DNA from: Betaproteobacteria bacterium
GTDB lineage: Bacteria; Pseudomonadota; Gammaproteobacteria; Burkholderiales; Burkholderiaceae_C
Assembly: GCA_016716535.1 (NCBI GenBank)
Contig: JADJWD010000002.1
Coordinates: forward strand, 952,611-1,016,610
DNA length: 64,000 nucleotides
Reading direction: 5' to 3'
In this document: in pieces, positions 8,062 to 15,467 of the stretch
How positions within the stretch are numbered: position 1 is the first letter of the stretch
How the letters are laid out: each line of letters opens with the position of its first letter
Translations under genes and position numbers: made by a program
Notes under the pieces: model-generated
Databases searched by the model: none
What the model was told of the DNA's origin: nothing
What the model saw: only the letters and a program-made list of their open reading frames with translations

Positions 8062-9333
8062 ATGCGAGAACACACCGTGCTGGGCCAGGTGGCCCTGGGC
8101 TACAGCCCGCTGGTGGACCGCCGCCGCGAGGTGCTGGCGGCACGCCTGACCGTCTTCCCGCAAAGGCCCGAGGCCACGTGGTCACCGGCCGACGCGGCCG
8201 CGCTGCTCGCTGCGCTCGAAGCGGTGTGGCCGCGCCCCGCGGCAACGGCCAGCGGCGCGCCGGCGCGGCCGCTCGACCCGGTCGCTGCCGGTGCACGTAC
8301 ACCGGGCGCCGAGCGGCCGGTGCTGCTGAACATTGCCGGCGAAGGGCTGTTGCAGGCCGTGCTTGCGGCGCAGCCGCCGGGGCAGTTTTTGATCGAGGTG
8401 CCGGCCTTCATGGCCGCCGACCCCGCGCAGGCCGCGGCGCTGAAGGCGCTGCATGCGGCCGGCAGCGTGCTGCTGATCAAGGGCCGGCCGACGCGGCCGC
8501 TGGCGCCCGAGGTGCTGGCCTGCTTCAGCCATTCGCTCGTCGACGCCGGCGAAGACCGCCGCGGCGACGGCGCGGCGCCGGCCGGCGTGCGCCGGGTGAC
8601 CACCGTGCAGACCGGCGTGCGCAGCGCCGCCGACGTGGCGCAGGCCTTCGACCGCGGCGCCGTCGCGGTGCTCGGCTGGACGCACGAGGAACCGGTGACG
8701 CAAGGCGACGCGAAGCGCGCCGTGCCGGCCGACGTCTCGGTGGTGATGGACCTGATCCGCGGCGTCGACCGCGAAGAGCCGGCGCCCAAGCTCGAGGCGA
8801 TGCTCAAGCGCGAGCCGACGATCGCCTTCCGGCTGCTGCGCTACCTGAACTCGCCGGCCTTCGGCCTGTCGGTCGAGGTCAACTCCTTCGGGCACGCGGT
8901 GATGCTGCTCGGCCACCAGCGGCTCAAGCGCTGGCTGGCGCTGCTGCTGGCCAGCTCGTCCAACGACCCCGGCGCGCGCGCGACGATGCACGCGGCGGTG
9001 CGCCGCGGCCTCTTCATGGAAGAGCTGGCGCGGCCGCACGGCGACAGCGAGATGTCCGGCGAGATGTTCATCTGCGGCGTCTTCTCGCTGCTCGACCGCC
9101 TGCTCGGCCAGCCGGTGGCGCTGTTGCTCGAAGGCGTGCCGGTGCCCGAGCGCGTGCGCCTGGCGCTGCTCGGCGAAGGCGGCCCGTACCAGCCGTACCT
9201 GCAACTGGTGCAGGCCGTCGAGCAGGAAGCGGTGTTCGACATCCGTGAAGCGGCCGAGCGGCTGATGCTGCAGCCGCTGGAAGTGAACGCGGCGCTCTTG
9301 ACCGCGCTGAAGAACGCGCGCCAGGTCGACTGA
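8062..9333 (+). CDS. EAL-like/HDOD signalling protein
   Basis: From the ATG at 8062 (a GTG at 8041 would add seven residues) this is a 423-residue soluble protein. Residues 1-190 resemble a degenerate EAL-type half as in YuxH-like proteins (GYSPLVDRRREVLAARLTVF; LIEVPAFMAADP) but lack a catalytic EAL motif. Residues about 210-410 are an HDOD domain (LKREPTIAFRLLRYLNSPAF; FGHAVMLLGHQRLKRWLALL). HDOD proteins act in signalling and c-di-GMP networks without known enzymatic activity. Its stop overlaps the start of the following kinase (TGATG), so the two are translationally coupled and probably act in one pathway. The substrate or partner is unknown. Confidence 0.8.
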   Translation: MREHTVLGQVALGYSPLVDRRREVLAARLTVFPQRPEATWSPADAAALLAALEAVWPRPAATASGAPARPLDPVAAGARTPGAERPVLLNIAGEGLLQAVLAAQPPGQFLIEVPAFMAADPAQAAALKALHAAGSVLLIKGRPTRPLAPEVLACFSHSLVDAGEDRRGDGAAPAGVRRVTTVQTGVRSAADVAQAFDRGAVAVLGWTHEEPVTQGDAKRAVPADVSVVMDLIRGVDREEPAPKLEAMLKREPTIAFRLLRYLNSPAFGLSVEVNSFGHAVMLLGHQRLKRWLALLLASSSNDPGARATMHAAVRRGLFMEELARPHGDSEMSGEMFICGVFSLLDRLLGQPVALLLEGVPVPERVRLALLGEGGPYQPYLQLVQAVEQEAVFDIREAAERLMLQPLEVNAALLTALKNARQVD

Positions 9334-12300
9334 TGAGCGAGCGGCGCGCCGCGCCGAACCCCGCCGGGCCGCAGCCCGGCGCGGCCGCCGCCGGCCTGGC
9401 CGCAGTGTGGCGGATGCCGTTCGCCGCCGCGCTGCTCGATGCCGAGTTCCGCCTGCTGGCGTTGAACCCGGCGCTGGAACAACTGCTGGGCCCGGCGAGC
9501 GCAATGCGCGCGCGCGGCCAGCCGCTTGCGATGCTGCTGCCGCCCGGCGAACGCGCCGGGCACGAGGCCGAGCGCGCCGACGCGCTGCGCGTGCTGGCCG
9601 GCGGCGCACCGATGCCGTTGTTGCCGCTGCGCCTGACCGACGGCCGCGGGCGCGACAACTGGCTGTCGCTGGCGCTGCAACCGCTGGATCCTGCGGCCGA
9701 TGCGCCGGCTGATGCGTCGAACAATCCGCCGCGCTGGCTCGCGCTGATGCAGGACCTCAGTTTCGAGAGCCGCGCGCGTGAACAGGTGCGCCGCGGCGAG
9801 GACGAACTCGACCAGTGGTTCGAACTCGCCGGCGCCGGCATGCTCGTCTACGACGACGACGGCCTCATCGTGCGCTCCAACGCCGCCTTCGAGACACTCG
9901 TCGAGCGCGTGCCCGAGGTGCTGGCCGACGCCGGCCCCGAGCTGCGCCACTTGCTCGGCTGGGAAGACACGCCCGCCGGCGGCCGTGCGCACGCCGCGCT
10001 CGTGCCCGGCGCGCCGGTGCTCGTGCGCAGCTGCCTCGTGCCGCTGGCCGACGGGCGCAGCCGCCGCCTCGTGGCGCGGCTGGCGCGGATGGCGTCGCAG
10101 GGCGGATTGGGCGGGCCGACGGGGGCACTCGGCCCGGTCGAAGGCGGTGGCCGCGTGATGGCCGTCGTCGACGACCGCAGCGCCGAAGACGAACGCGACC
10201 TCGCGCAGCTCGAAAAGGGCATGCTGATGAGCACGGCGAGCATCGGCGTCGCGACGTTCGACCCGGCGCGCGGCTGGCTCGAGTCGCCGCGTGCGGCGGG
10301 CGCCTTGCCGACGCCGGGGCCGCCCCACGCGACGGGCCAGCCTGCGCCACAAGCGTCACCCGCGGCCACCGACACCACACCGGCCCCACGCAGCGCGCTG
10401 CACCACATCAGCCGCGAGTGGATCGTCCCCGACTCACTGCCCGACTACGAGCGGCTGCAGCAGGCGCTGCGCGAAGGCCGCCGCGCCGAGGTGCGCTACG
10501 CCGTGCGGCACGCCGAACTCGGCGTGCGCTGGCTGCTGACGCGCGTCGAGCCGGGCGTGCTGGCCGCCGGCCGCACGACGACCTCGGTGGTGACGATCGA
10601 CGTCACCGAGCAGGAACTCGCGCAGCGGCGCAATGCGCAGCTGCTGCGCGAGCTGACGACGATCCTCGAGAGCTCCACCGCCGGCATCGCCTACCTGCGC
10701 GGGCCGGCGCTCGTGCGCTGCAACCGGCCGTTCGAGCGGCTGCTCGGCTTCGAGCCGGGCGGCGCGGCCGGCGCGTCGCTCGTCGAGATCCTGGGCCGGC
10801 AAGGTGTGCCCGAAGACGTGGTCGTCGATGCGCTCGTGTCGCTGGAAAGCGGCCGCCGCTACGACGTCGAGTTCGAACTCACCGCCGAGGCCGGCGACAG
10901 CACGAGCGCGGCACGCTGGCTGGCGCTGTCGGTGCGGCGCGCCGATGTCGGCGGCGAGGCCACCGAGGCCGTCGCCGTGCTCACCGACATCACGCGGCTG
11001 AAGGCGCAGCAGTCCGAACTCGAGCGCGCGTTGTCCGACCGCGAACTGGTCTTCAACCTGTCGGACGTCGGCATGGTCGTGCAGCACGGCTCGCGCATCG
11101 TGCGAGCCAACCAGGCGATGTCGCAGCTCACCGGCTACGCGGTGCCCGAACTCGGCACACTCGACCCGGCCGAGCTGCACGAGGACACACGTGCCTGCGT
11201 CGACTTCGAGGCGCGCATGGCGAGCGCCTTGCGCCAGTCCGGGCGCTTCACCGACGAGCGGCTGCTGCGCCACCGCGACGGCAGCCTGCGCTGGGTGCAG
11301 GTGGCGGTGCGTGTGCTCGAAGGCGAGGGCCTGGCCGACGTGGCCGCCGGCGAGCCGGGGCTGACGACGATCTGCTCGTTCGTCGATGTCGACGAGCGTC
11401 ACCGCGCGCGCGAGGCGCTGGCCGCGCAGGCCGAGCGCACGCGCGCCGTGCTGAACTCGGTGCTCGTGGGCATCGTCACCGTCGGCGCCGATGGCATCGA
11501 GTGGATGAACCGTTCAGCGCGGCGCATGTTCGCCGGCGAGCTGGCCGATTTCGTCGGCGAGCCGATCAGCACCGTCGCCACCCCCGAGGCCGACCACCCG
11601 CTGCGCCGCACCGACTGGTGGCAGCGCGCACGTGAAGGGCGCATCGACACCTTCGAGTGCCGGCTGCGCGGCCGCGACGGGCGCGAGTTCTGGGTCGTCG
11701 GCAACGCGGTCGCCGGCACGCTGGACACCGGCGGCACGCAGCTGACATTCGCGTTCCTCGACATCGAGCGGCGCCGCCAGGCCGAGGTCAGCGTGGCGCG
11801 TGCGCAGGCGTCGCTGCAGCGGCTGATCGAGACGGCGCCGCTGGCCATTGCGCTCTTCGACGCGCGGCGTGGCCGGCTGTTGCAGGTCAACCGCACCGCG
11901 GCGGCGCTCTTTGGCATCGACGACGGCGGCGCCGGCAACGAGCGCGCGGTGCTGGCGCTGCCGAACCTGCCGAATCGTGCGCTCGGCGAGGCGCTCGCCG
12001 GCTGGATCGGCGCCGTCGCGCAAGGCGACGCGGCGGCACATGAATGGCGCGGCGAGGCGCGTGATGAGGCGCGCGTGTGGGACTGCCGGCTGGCCGCGGT
12101 CGGCTCGGCCGGCGAGCCGGCGGACGACGTGGGCCAGGTGATGCTGCTGGCCAGCGACGTGACCGAGCAGCGCGCCGCGAACGAGGCGCGGCTGCGCGAG
12201 GCGATCGCCCAGCGCGAGGTGCTCGTGCGCGAGGTGCACCACCGCATCAAGAACAACCTGCAAGGCGTGGCGGGCCTGCTGAAGCAGAACGCCGACCGCC

Positions 12301-12917
12301 GCCCCGAGGTGGCCGGCGTGCTGATCGAGGCGGTCGGCCAGGTGCAGGCGATCGCGCAGGTCTACGGTCTGCAGGTCGGCGGCCCGCTCGGGCAGACGCC
12401 GCAGGGCGGGCCGCTCGCCGTCGGGCCGCTCGTGGGTTCCATCGCGCAGGCCGTGCAGCGCACCTTCGGCCGCACGATCGAGGTCGAGCGCGTCGCGGCG
12501 ACGCACCTGCTGCCCGAGGCCGAGGCGATCCCGCTGGCGCTGATCGTCAACGAGCTGCTGACCAACGCCGTCAAGCACGGCGACGGCTCGACGGTGCGCT
12601 GCCTCGTGCAGGGCGACGGGCCGCAGGTGCAGATCCGCGTCGCCGCGGCCGGGCACCTGAAGGAAGGCTTCGCGCTCGAGCGTGTGCCGGCCGGCGTCTC
12701 CGGCCTCGGCCTCGTGCGCGCGCTGCTGCCGCGGCGCGGCGCATCGCTGACGCTGCGCGCCGAGGGTGCCGATGTCGTGGCGACGCTGCAGTTGCAGCCG
12801 CCGAGCGTGCGGCTGCCCGATGAGGCCGGTGCCGTCGGCGGCACGCCGGCCGCGGCGCCATCTCGAGGGGTGAGCCGACAGGCGGCGAGCAGCGCGACCG
12901 TCGGGACGGCTGGGTGA
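9333..12917 (+). CDS. Multi-PAS sensor histidine kinase, HisKA_2 family
   Basis: A 1194-residue cytoplasmic-looking kinase with no membrane segment that I can see. At least five PAS-like modules run through about residues 20-950 (examples: GMLVYDDDGLIVRSNAAFET; GIAYLRGPALVRCNRPFERL; GMVVQHGSRIVRANQAMSQL; GIVTVGADGIEWMNRSARRM). The transmitter at about 955-1150 is HisKA_2 type, with the phospho-accepting His in VREVHHRIKNNLQGVAGLL and an N-box LALIVNELLTNAVKHGDG. This family typically phosphorylates ANTAR or atypical receivers, and an ANTAR regulator indeed follows at once. Many PAS modules suggest several redox, gas or ligand inputs; none can be named from sequence. Confidence 0.88.
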   Translation: MSERRAAPNPAGPQPGAAAAGLAAVWRMPFAAALLDAEFRLLALNPALEQLLGPASAMRARGQPLAMLLPPGERAGHEAERADALRVLAGGAPMPLLPLRLTDGRGRDNWLSLALQPLDPAADAPADASNNPPRWLALMQDLSFESRAREQVRRGEDELDQWFELAGAGMLVYDDDGLIVRSNAAFETLVERVPEVLADAGPELRHLLGWEDTPAGGRAHAALVPGAPVLVRSCLVPLADGRSRRLVARLARMASQGGLGGPTGALGPVEGGGRVMAVVDDRSAEDERDLAQLEKGMLMSTASIGVATFDPARGWLESPRAAGALPTPGPPHATGQPAPQASPAATDTTPAPRSALHHISREWIVPDSLPDYERLQQALREGRRAEVRYAVRHAELGVRWLLTRVEPGVLAAGRTTTSVVTIDVTEQELAQRRNAQLLRELTTILESSTAGIAYLRGPALVRCNRPFERLLGFEPGGAAGASLVEILGRQGVPEDVVVDALVSLESGRRYDVEFELTAEAGDSTSAARWLALSVRRADVGGEATEAVAVLTDITRLKAQQSELERALSDRELVFNLSDVGMVVQHGSRIVRANQAMSQLTGYAVPELGTLDPAELHEDTRACVDFEARMASALRQSGRFTDERLLRHRDGSLRWVQVAVRVLEGEGLADVAAGEPGLTTICSFVDVDERHRAREALAAQAERTRAVLNSVLVGIVTVGADGIEWMNRSARRMFAGELADFVGEPISTVATPEADHPLRRTDWWQRAREGRIDTFECRLRGRDGREFWVVGNAVAGTLDTGGTQLTFAFLDIERRRQAEVSVARAQASLQRLIETAPLAIALFDARRGRLLQVNRTAAALFGIDDGGAGNERAVLALPNLPNRALGEALAGWIGAVAQGDAAAHEWRGEARDEARVWDCRLAAVGSAGEPADDVGQVMLLASDVTEQRAANEARLREAIAQREVLVREVHHRIKNNLQGVAGLLKQNADRRPEVAGVLIEAVGQVQAIAQVYGLQVGGPLGQTPQGGPLAVGPLVGSIAQAVQRTFGRTIEVERVAATHLLPEAEAIPLALIVNELLTNAVKHGDGSTVRCLVQGDGPQVQIRVAAAGHLKEGFALERVPAGVSGLGLVRALLPRRGASLTLRAEGADVVATLQLQPPSVRLPDEAGAVGGTPAAAPSRGVSRQAASSATVGTAG

Positions 12918-12919
12918 CA

Positions 12920-13576
12920 ATGCCCGGCATGTCGTCCCCCGCACCGGGCCCCGCCGCGACACCTTCGGCACCTTCGGCGCCGGCCCCCGCCTCCAAGGGC
13001 CGCATCCTCGTCGTCGACGACGACCGCCTCGTGCTCGCCACCGTCGCGCACGGCCTCGCACAGGCCGGCTACGAGGTCATCGACGCCGACAACGGCGACG
13101 ACGCGATCCTGCTCGCGCGTGAGCACCGGCCGCAGCTGGCGCTGCTGGACATCCGCATGGAAGGCAAGAGCGGCTTCGATGTCGCCGCGACGCTGCGCGA
13201 CGCCTACCGCATCCCGTTCATGTTCCTGTCCGCCTTCTCCGACGAGGCGACGGTGGCCGAGGTGCAGCGCCTGGGCGCGCTCGCCTATCTCGTCAAGCCG
13301 CTCGACGTGGGGCAGATCGTCCCCGGCGTCGAGGCGGCGTTCGCGCGCATCCAGGCCGAGCCGGCGCTGACGGCGCCAACGCAGCCGCCGGTGCGCGACA
13401 GCCTGGCCGATGCGGTGTCGCTGGCCGTGGGCATCCTGATGCACCGGCATTCGCTGACGCGCACGGCGGCCTTCACGCGCCTGCAGCGGCTGGCCAACGA
13501 ACTGGGCATCAGCGCCGACAAGCAGGCCGAGCGGCTGATCGGCGCGGTCGAGGAACTGGCGCGCAGCGGGGAGTAA
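12920..13576 (+). CDS. ANTAR-domain response regulator (antiterminator)
   Basis: This 218-residue protein has a receiver domain at about residues 28-145 (RILVVDDDRLVLATVAHGLA; phosphorylated Asp in ALLDIRMEGKSG; FLSAFSD; YLVKPLD) and a C-terminal ANTAR domain at about 155-215 (LADAVSLAVGILMHRHSLTR; GISADKQAERLIGAVEEL). ANTAR proteins bind paired RNA hairpins and prevent transcription termination. The gene overlaps or abuts the kinase stop; the ATG at 12920 is 3 nt beyond it, and a GTG at 12914 and an ATG at 12929 are alternatives. Pairing of a HisKA_2 kinase with an ANTAR regulator is a known arrangement (EutW/EutV type). Its RNA targets are not evident here. Confidence 0.9.
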   Translation: MPGMSSPAPGPAATPSAPSAPAPASKGRILVVDDDRLVLATVAHGLAQAGYEVIDADNGDDAILLAREHRPQLALLDIRMEGKSGFDVAATLRDAYRIPFMFLSAFSDEATVAEVQRLGALAYLVKPLDVGQIVPGVEAAFARIQAEPALTAPTQPPVRDSLADAVSLAVGILMHRHSLTRTAAFTRLQRLANELGISADKQAERLIGAVEELARSGE

Positions 13577-13581
13577 TAGTG

Positions 13582-13605
13582 CGCTGGGGTGGGATCACCC
13601 CAGCG
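13582..13605. terminator. Hairpin between convergent genes, likely bidirectional terminator
   Basis: CGCTGGGGTG, loop GGAT, CACCCCAGCG: a perfect 10-bp GC-rich stem with a 4-nt loop. It lies just after the ANTAR regulator stop and overlaps the stop codon of the opposing histidine kinase. No T-run follows on either side. Position and perfection suggest a shared terminator for the convergent transcripts. Confidence 0.6.
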
Positions 13606-14923
13606 TGAACGTGAACGTCGCGCCATGCCCCGGGCGCGCCTCGGCCCAGATGTCGCCGCCGTGCCGGCGCACGATGCGCCGCACCGACGCGAGGCCGACG
13701 CCGTGGCCGGCGAAGTCGTTGGCGCTGTGCAGGCGCTGGAAGAGGCCGAAGAGGCGATCGGCCGATCGCATGTCGAAGCCGGCGCCGTTGTCGCTGACGG
13801 CGAACGCGTGCTCGCCGTTGTGCGAGGCGCTGTGCAGCGCGATCTTCGCCGTCTCGACGCGCGCGGTGTACTTCCAGGCGTTGCCGATGAGGTTCTCGAG
13901 CACCAGGCGCAACAGCGTCGGGTCGCCGCTCGCCTTCAGCCCCGGCTCGATCTCGACCTCGACGGCGCGTGCCGGGCCGCCGCGCTTCAAGTCGTCGACG
14001 ACGAAGTGCGCCAGTTGCGACAGGTCCACCGGCTGGCGCGCCAGCGGCTGGCTCGACAGCCGCGCCATCGTCAACAGCGCGTCGATCATCAGGTTCATCC
14101 GCGCCGCCGCGCCGAGCACACGATCGAGGTGGTCGTTGCCGACGCGGTCGAGGTGCGTGCCGTAGTCCTCCTTGACGATGCGCGTGAAGCCCTCGACGAC
14201 GCGGATCGGCGCGCGCAGGTCGTGTGACAGCGTCGAGCCGAAGAGGTCGGTCTCGGCCGAGACGCCGGCCTGCTGGCCGAGCAGGTAGCGCGCGGGCTGG
14301 GCTCCGTGCGCCGGGGTGCCGCCCGGGACGGTGGCCGTGGCGTCGGTCGCGTCGCCGAGCCGCGCCATCCGCCAGCCGTCAAAGCTCGTCGCCTGGCCGG
14401 GCCCGAGCGAATCGAGCGTGCTGCGCGCCGCGGGGCTCAGGCCGCTCAATGTCTCCAACAGCGAGCCGGCGCCGGCGTGCGGCCACAGCGCCCGCGCCGC
14501 GGCGTTCAGGCTGAGGACCGCCAGGCCGTGCGGCTGGCGCGCCGCGAGCACGGCGACGCCGCCGATCGCCTCGACCAGTTCGTTCGTCTCACGGGTCGCC
14601 GCGGCGGTGGGCGGCGTCGCCACGGCCAGGGGCCGCGAGGCCGGCGGCCCGGCCGGCGACCTAACCGCCGGTGTGGCCGGCCCGCCGTTCTCGTTCTTCT
14701 GTTCCGTCGCGCGCTGGCGCAGGCGCGCCAGCAGCAGGCCGCAGGCAAAAAACGCCGCCGCGCTGGCGACGAAGGCGATGATGACGAAGAGCCAGGGCAG
14801 CAGGAGGGCGTCGCCTGGAGCCGGGCCTTGCGCCGCGGCGCCGGCCGGGGCGACGAGGCCGCCAATGGCCTGGCCGACGCGGCGCGCGAGGCCGGCCCGG
14901 TGCTGCCGGTGGGAGCGCGACAT
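13595..14923 (-). CDS. Membrane-anchored sensor histidine kinase
   Basis: A 442-residue kinase starting MSRSHRQH. One transmembrane segment lies at about residues 33-60 (LLLPWLFVIIAFVASAAAFF). A PAS-like region at about 110-200 (AVLAARQPHGLAVLSLNAAA) precedes a HisKA domain with the phospho-accepting His in STLSHDLRAPIRVVEGF (about 235). The ATPase part has VLENLIGNAWKYT, SDNGAGFD and GHGVGLASVRRIVRRHGG. There is no receiver. It is divergent from the Hpt gene across about 125 bp, so the kinase, the Hpt protein and the following receiver protein could form a phosphorelay. The in-frame sequence upstream of 14923 reads through the Hpt region and is not favoured as coding. Confidence 0.87.
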   Translation of the reverse strand: MSRSHRQHRAGLARRVGQAIGGLVAPAGAAAQGPAPGDALLLPWLFVIIAFVASAAAFFACGLLLARLRQRATEQKNENGGPATPAVRSPAGPPASRPLAVATPPTAAATRETNELVEAIGGVAVLAARQPHGLAVLSLNAAARALWPHAGAGSLLETLSGLSPAARSTLDSLGPGQATSFDGWRMARLGDATDATATVPGGTPAHGAQPARYLLGQQAGVSAETDLFGSTLSHDLRAPIRVVEGFTRIVKEDYGTHLDRVGNDHLDRVLGAAARMNLMIDALLTMARLSSQPLARQPVDLSQLAHFVVDDLKRGGPARAVEVEIEPGLKASGDPTLLRLVLENLIGNAWKYTARVETAKIALHSASHNGEHAFAVSDNGAGFDMRSADRLFGLFQRLHSANDFAGHGVGLASVRRIVRRHGGDIWAEARPGHGATFTFTLG

Positions 14924-15048
14924 GCCGGAAATTGTACGAAGCGCCCACGGCCCGCCCGGGGCCGGGCGCCTCAAGTTCGCACGGACCCTTGCCGAAAGTG
15001 TGGCTCGTGGCGGCCGGAGTGGGCGCCCTGCATGCCCAACGGTGTCGC

Positions 15049-15453
15049 ATGACAATGACTGAACTGACGCGCATGAGCTTTCCGACGCCTGTCCCTGCCG
15101 CGCCCGGCCCGGTGCTGGACGAAGCTGCGCTTGCCCGCCTTCGGGAACTCGACCCCGAGGGCCGGCACGGTGTCGTCGCGCGCGTGCTCTCCACCTACGA
15201 GGCGTCGCTCGTGCGCCAGCTCGAGCAGCTGCGCGCCGAGCGCGAGGCGCCGCGGCCGGCGGTGCTGGCGGCGCTGGCCCATACGCTGAAGTCGTCGTCG
15301 GCCAGCGTCGGTGCGCTCGAACTGTCGCGCGCCTGCGCGGCCTTCGAGCGCCAGGTGCGCGAAGGCCGCACGGCACAAACCCACGATGTCGCGCAGTTGA
15401 TCGATCTTTCCGAGTCTGCGCTCGCGGCCGTGCGCACTATCCTGCGCGCCTGA
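15049..15453 (+). CDS. Hpt domain phosphotransfer protein
   Basis: A small (134-residue) cytoplasmic protein consisting of one Hpt four-helix bundle. The phospho-accepting His is in LAALAHTLKSSSASVGALEL, the classic HTLKSSSASVGA motif; a preceding helix reads VARVLSTYEASLVRQLEQL. Hpt modules carry phosphate between receivers in multistep relays. The start could be ATG 15049, 15055 or 15073; the domain itself is unaffected. The REC-GGDEF-EAL gene starts 14 bp after its stop, so co-transcription is likely and the receiver there is the natural partner. Confidence 0.88.
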   Translation: MTMTELTRMSFPTPVPAAPGPVLDEAALARLRELDPEGRHGVVARVLSTYEASLVRQLEQLRAEREAPRPAVLAALAHTLKSSSASVGALELSRACAAFERQVREGRTAQTHDVAQLIDLSESALAAVRTILRA

Positions 15454-15467
15454 TCGGCCCGTCCCCG

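Noticed and set aside
14932..15048. N-terminal extension of the Hpt protein
   Set aside because: Lies in the divergent promoter region facing the histidine kinase, is Pro/Gly-rich and lacks the Hpt fold.
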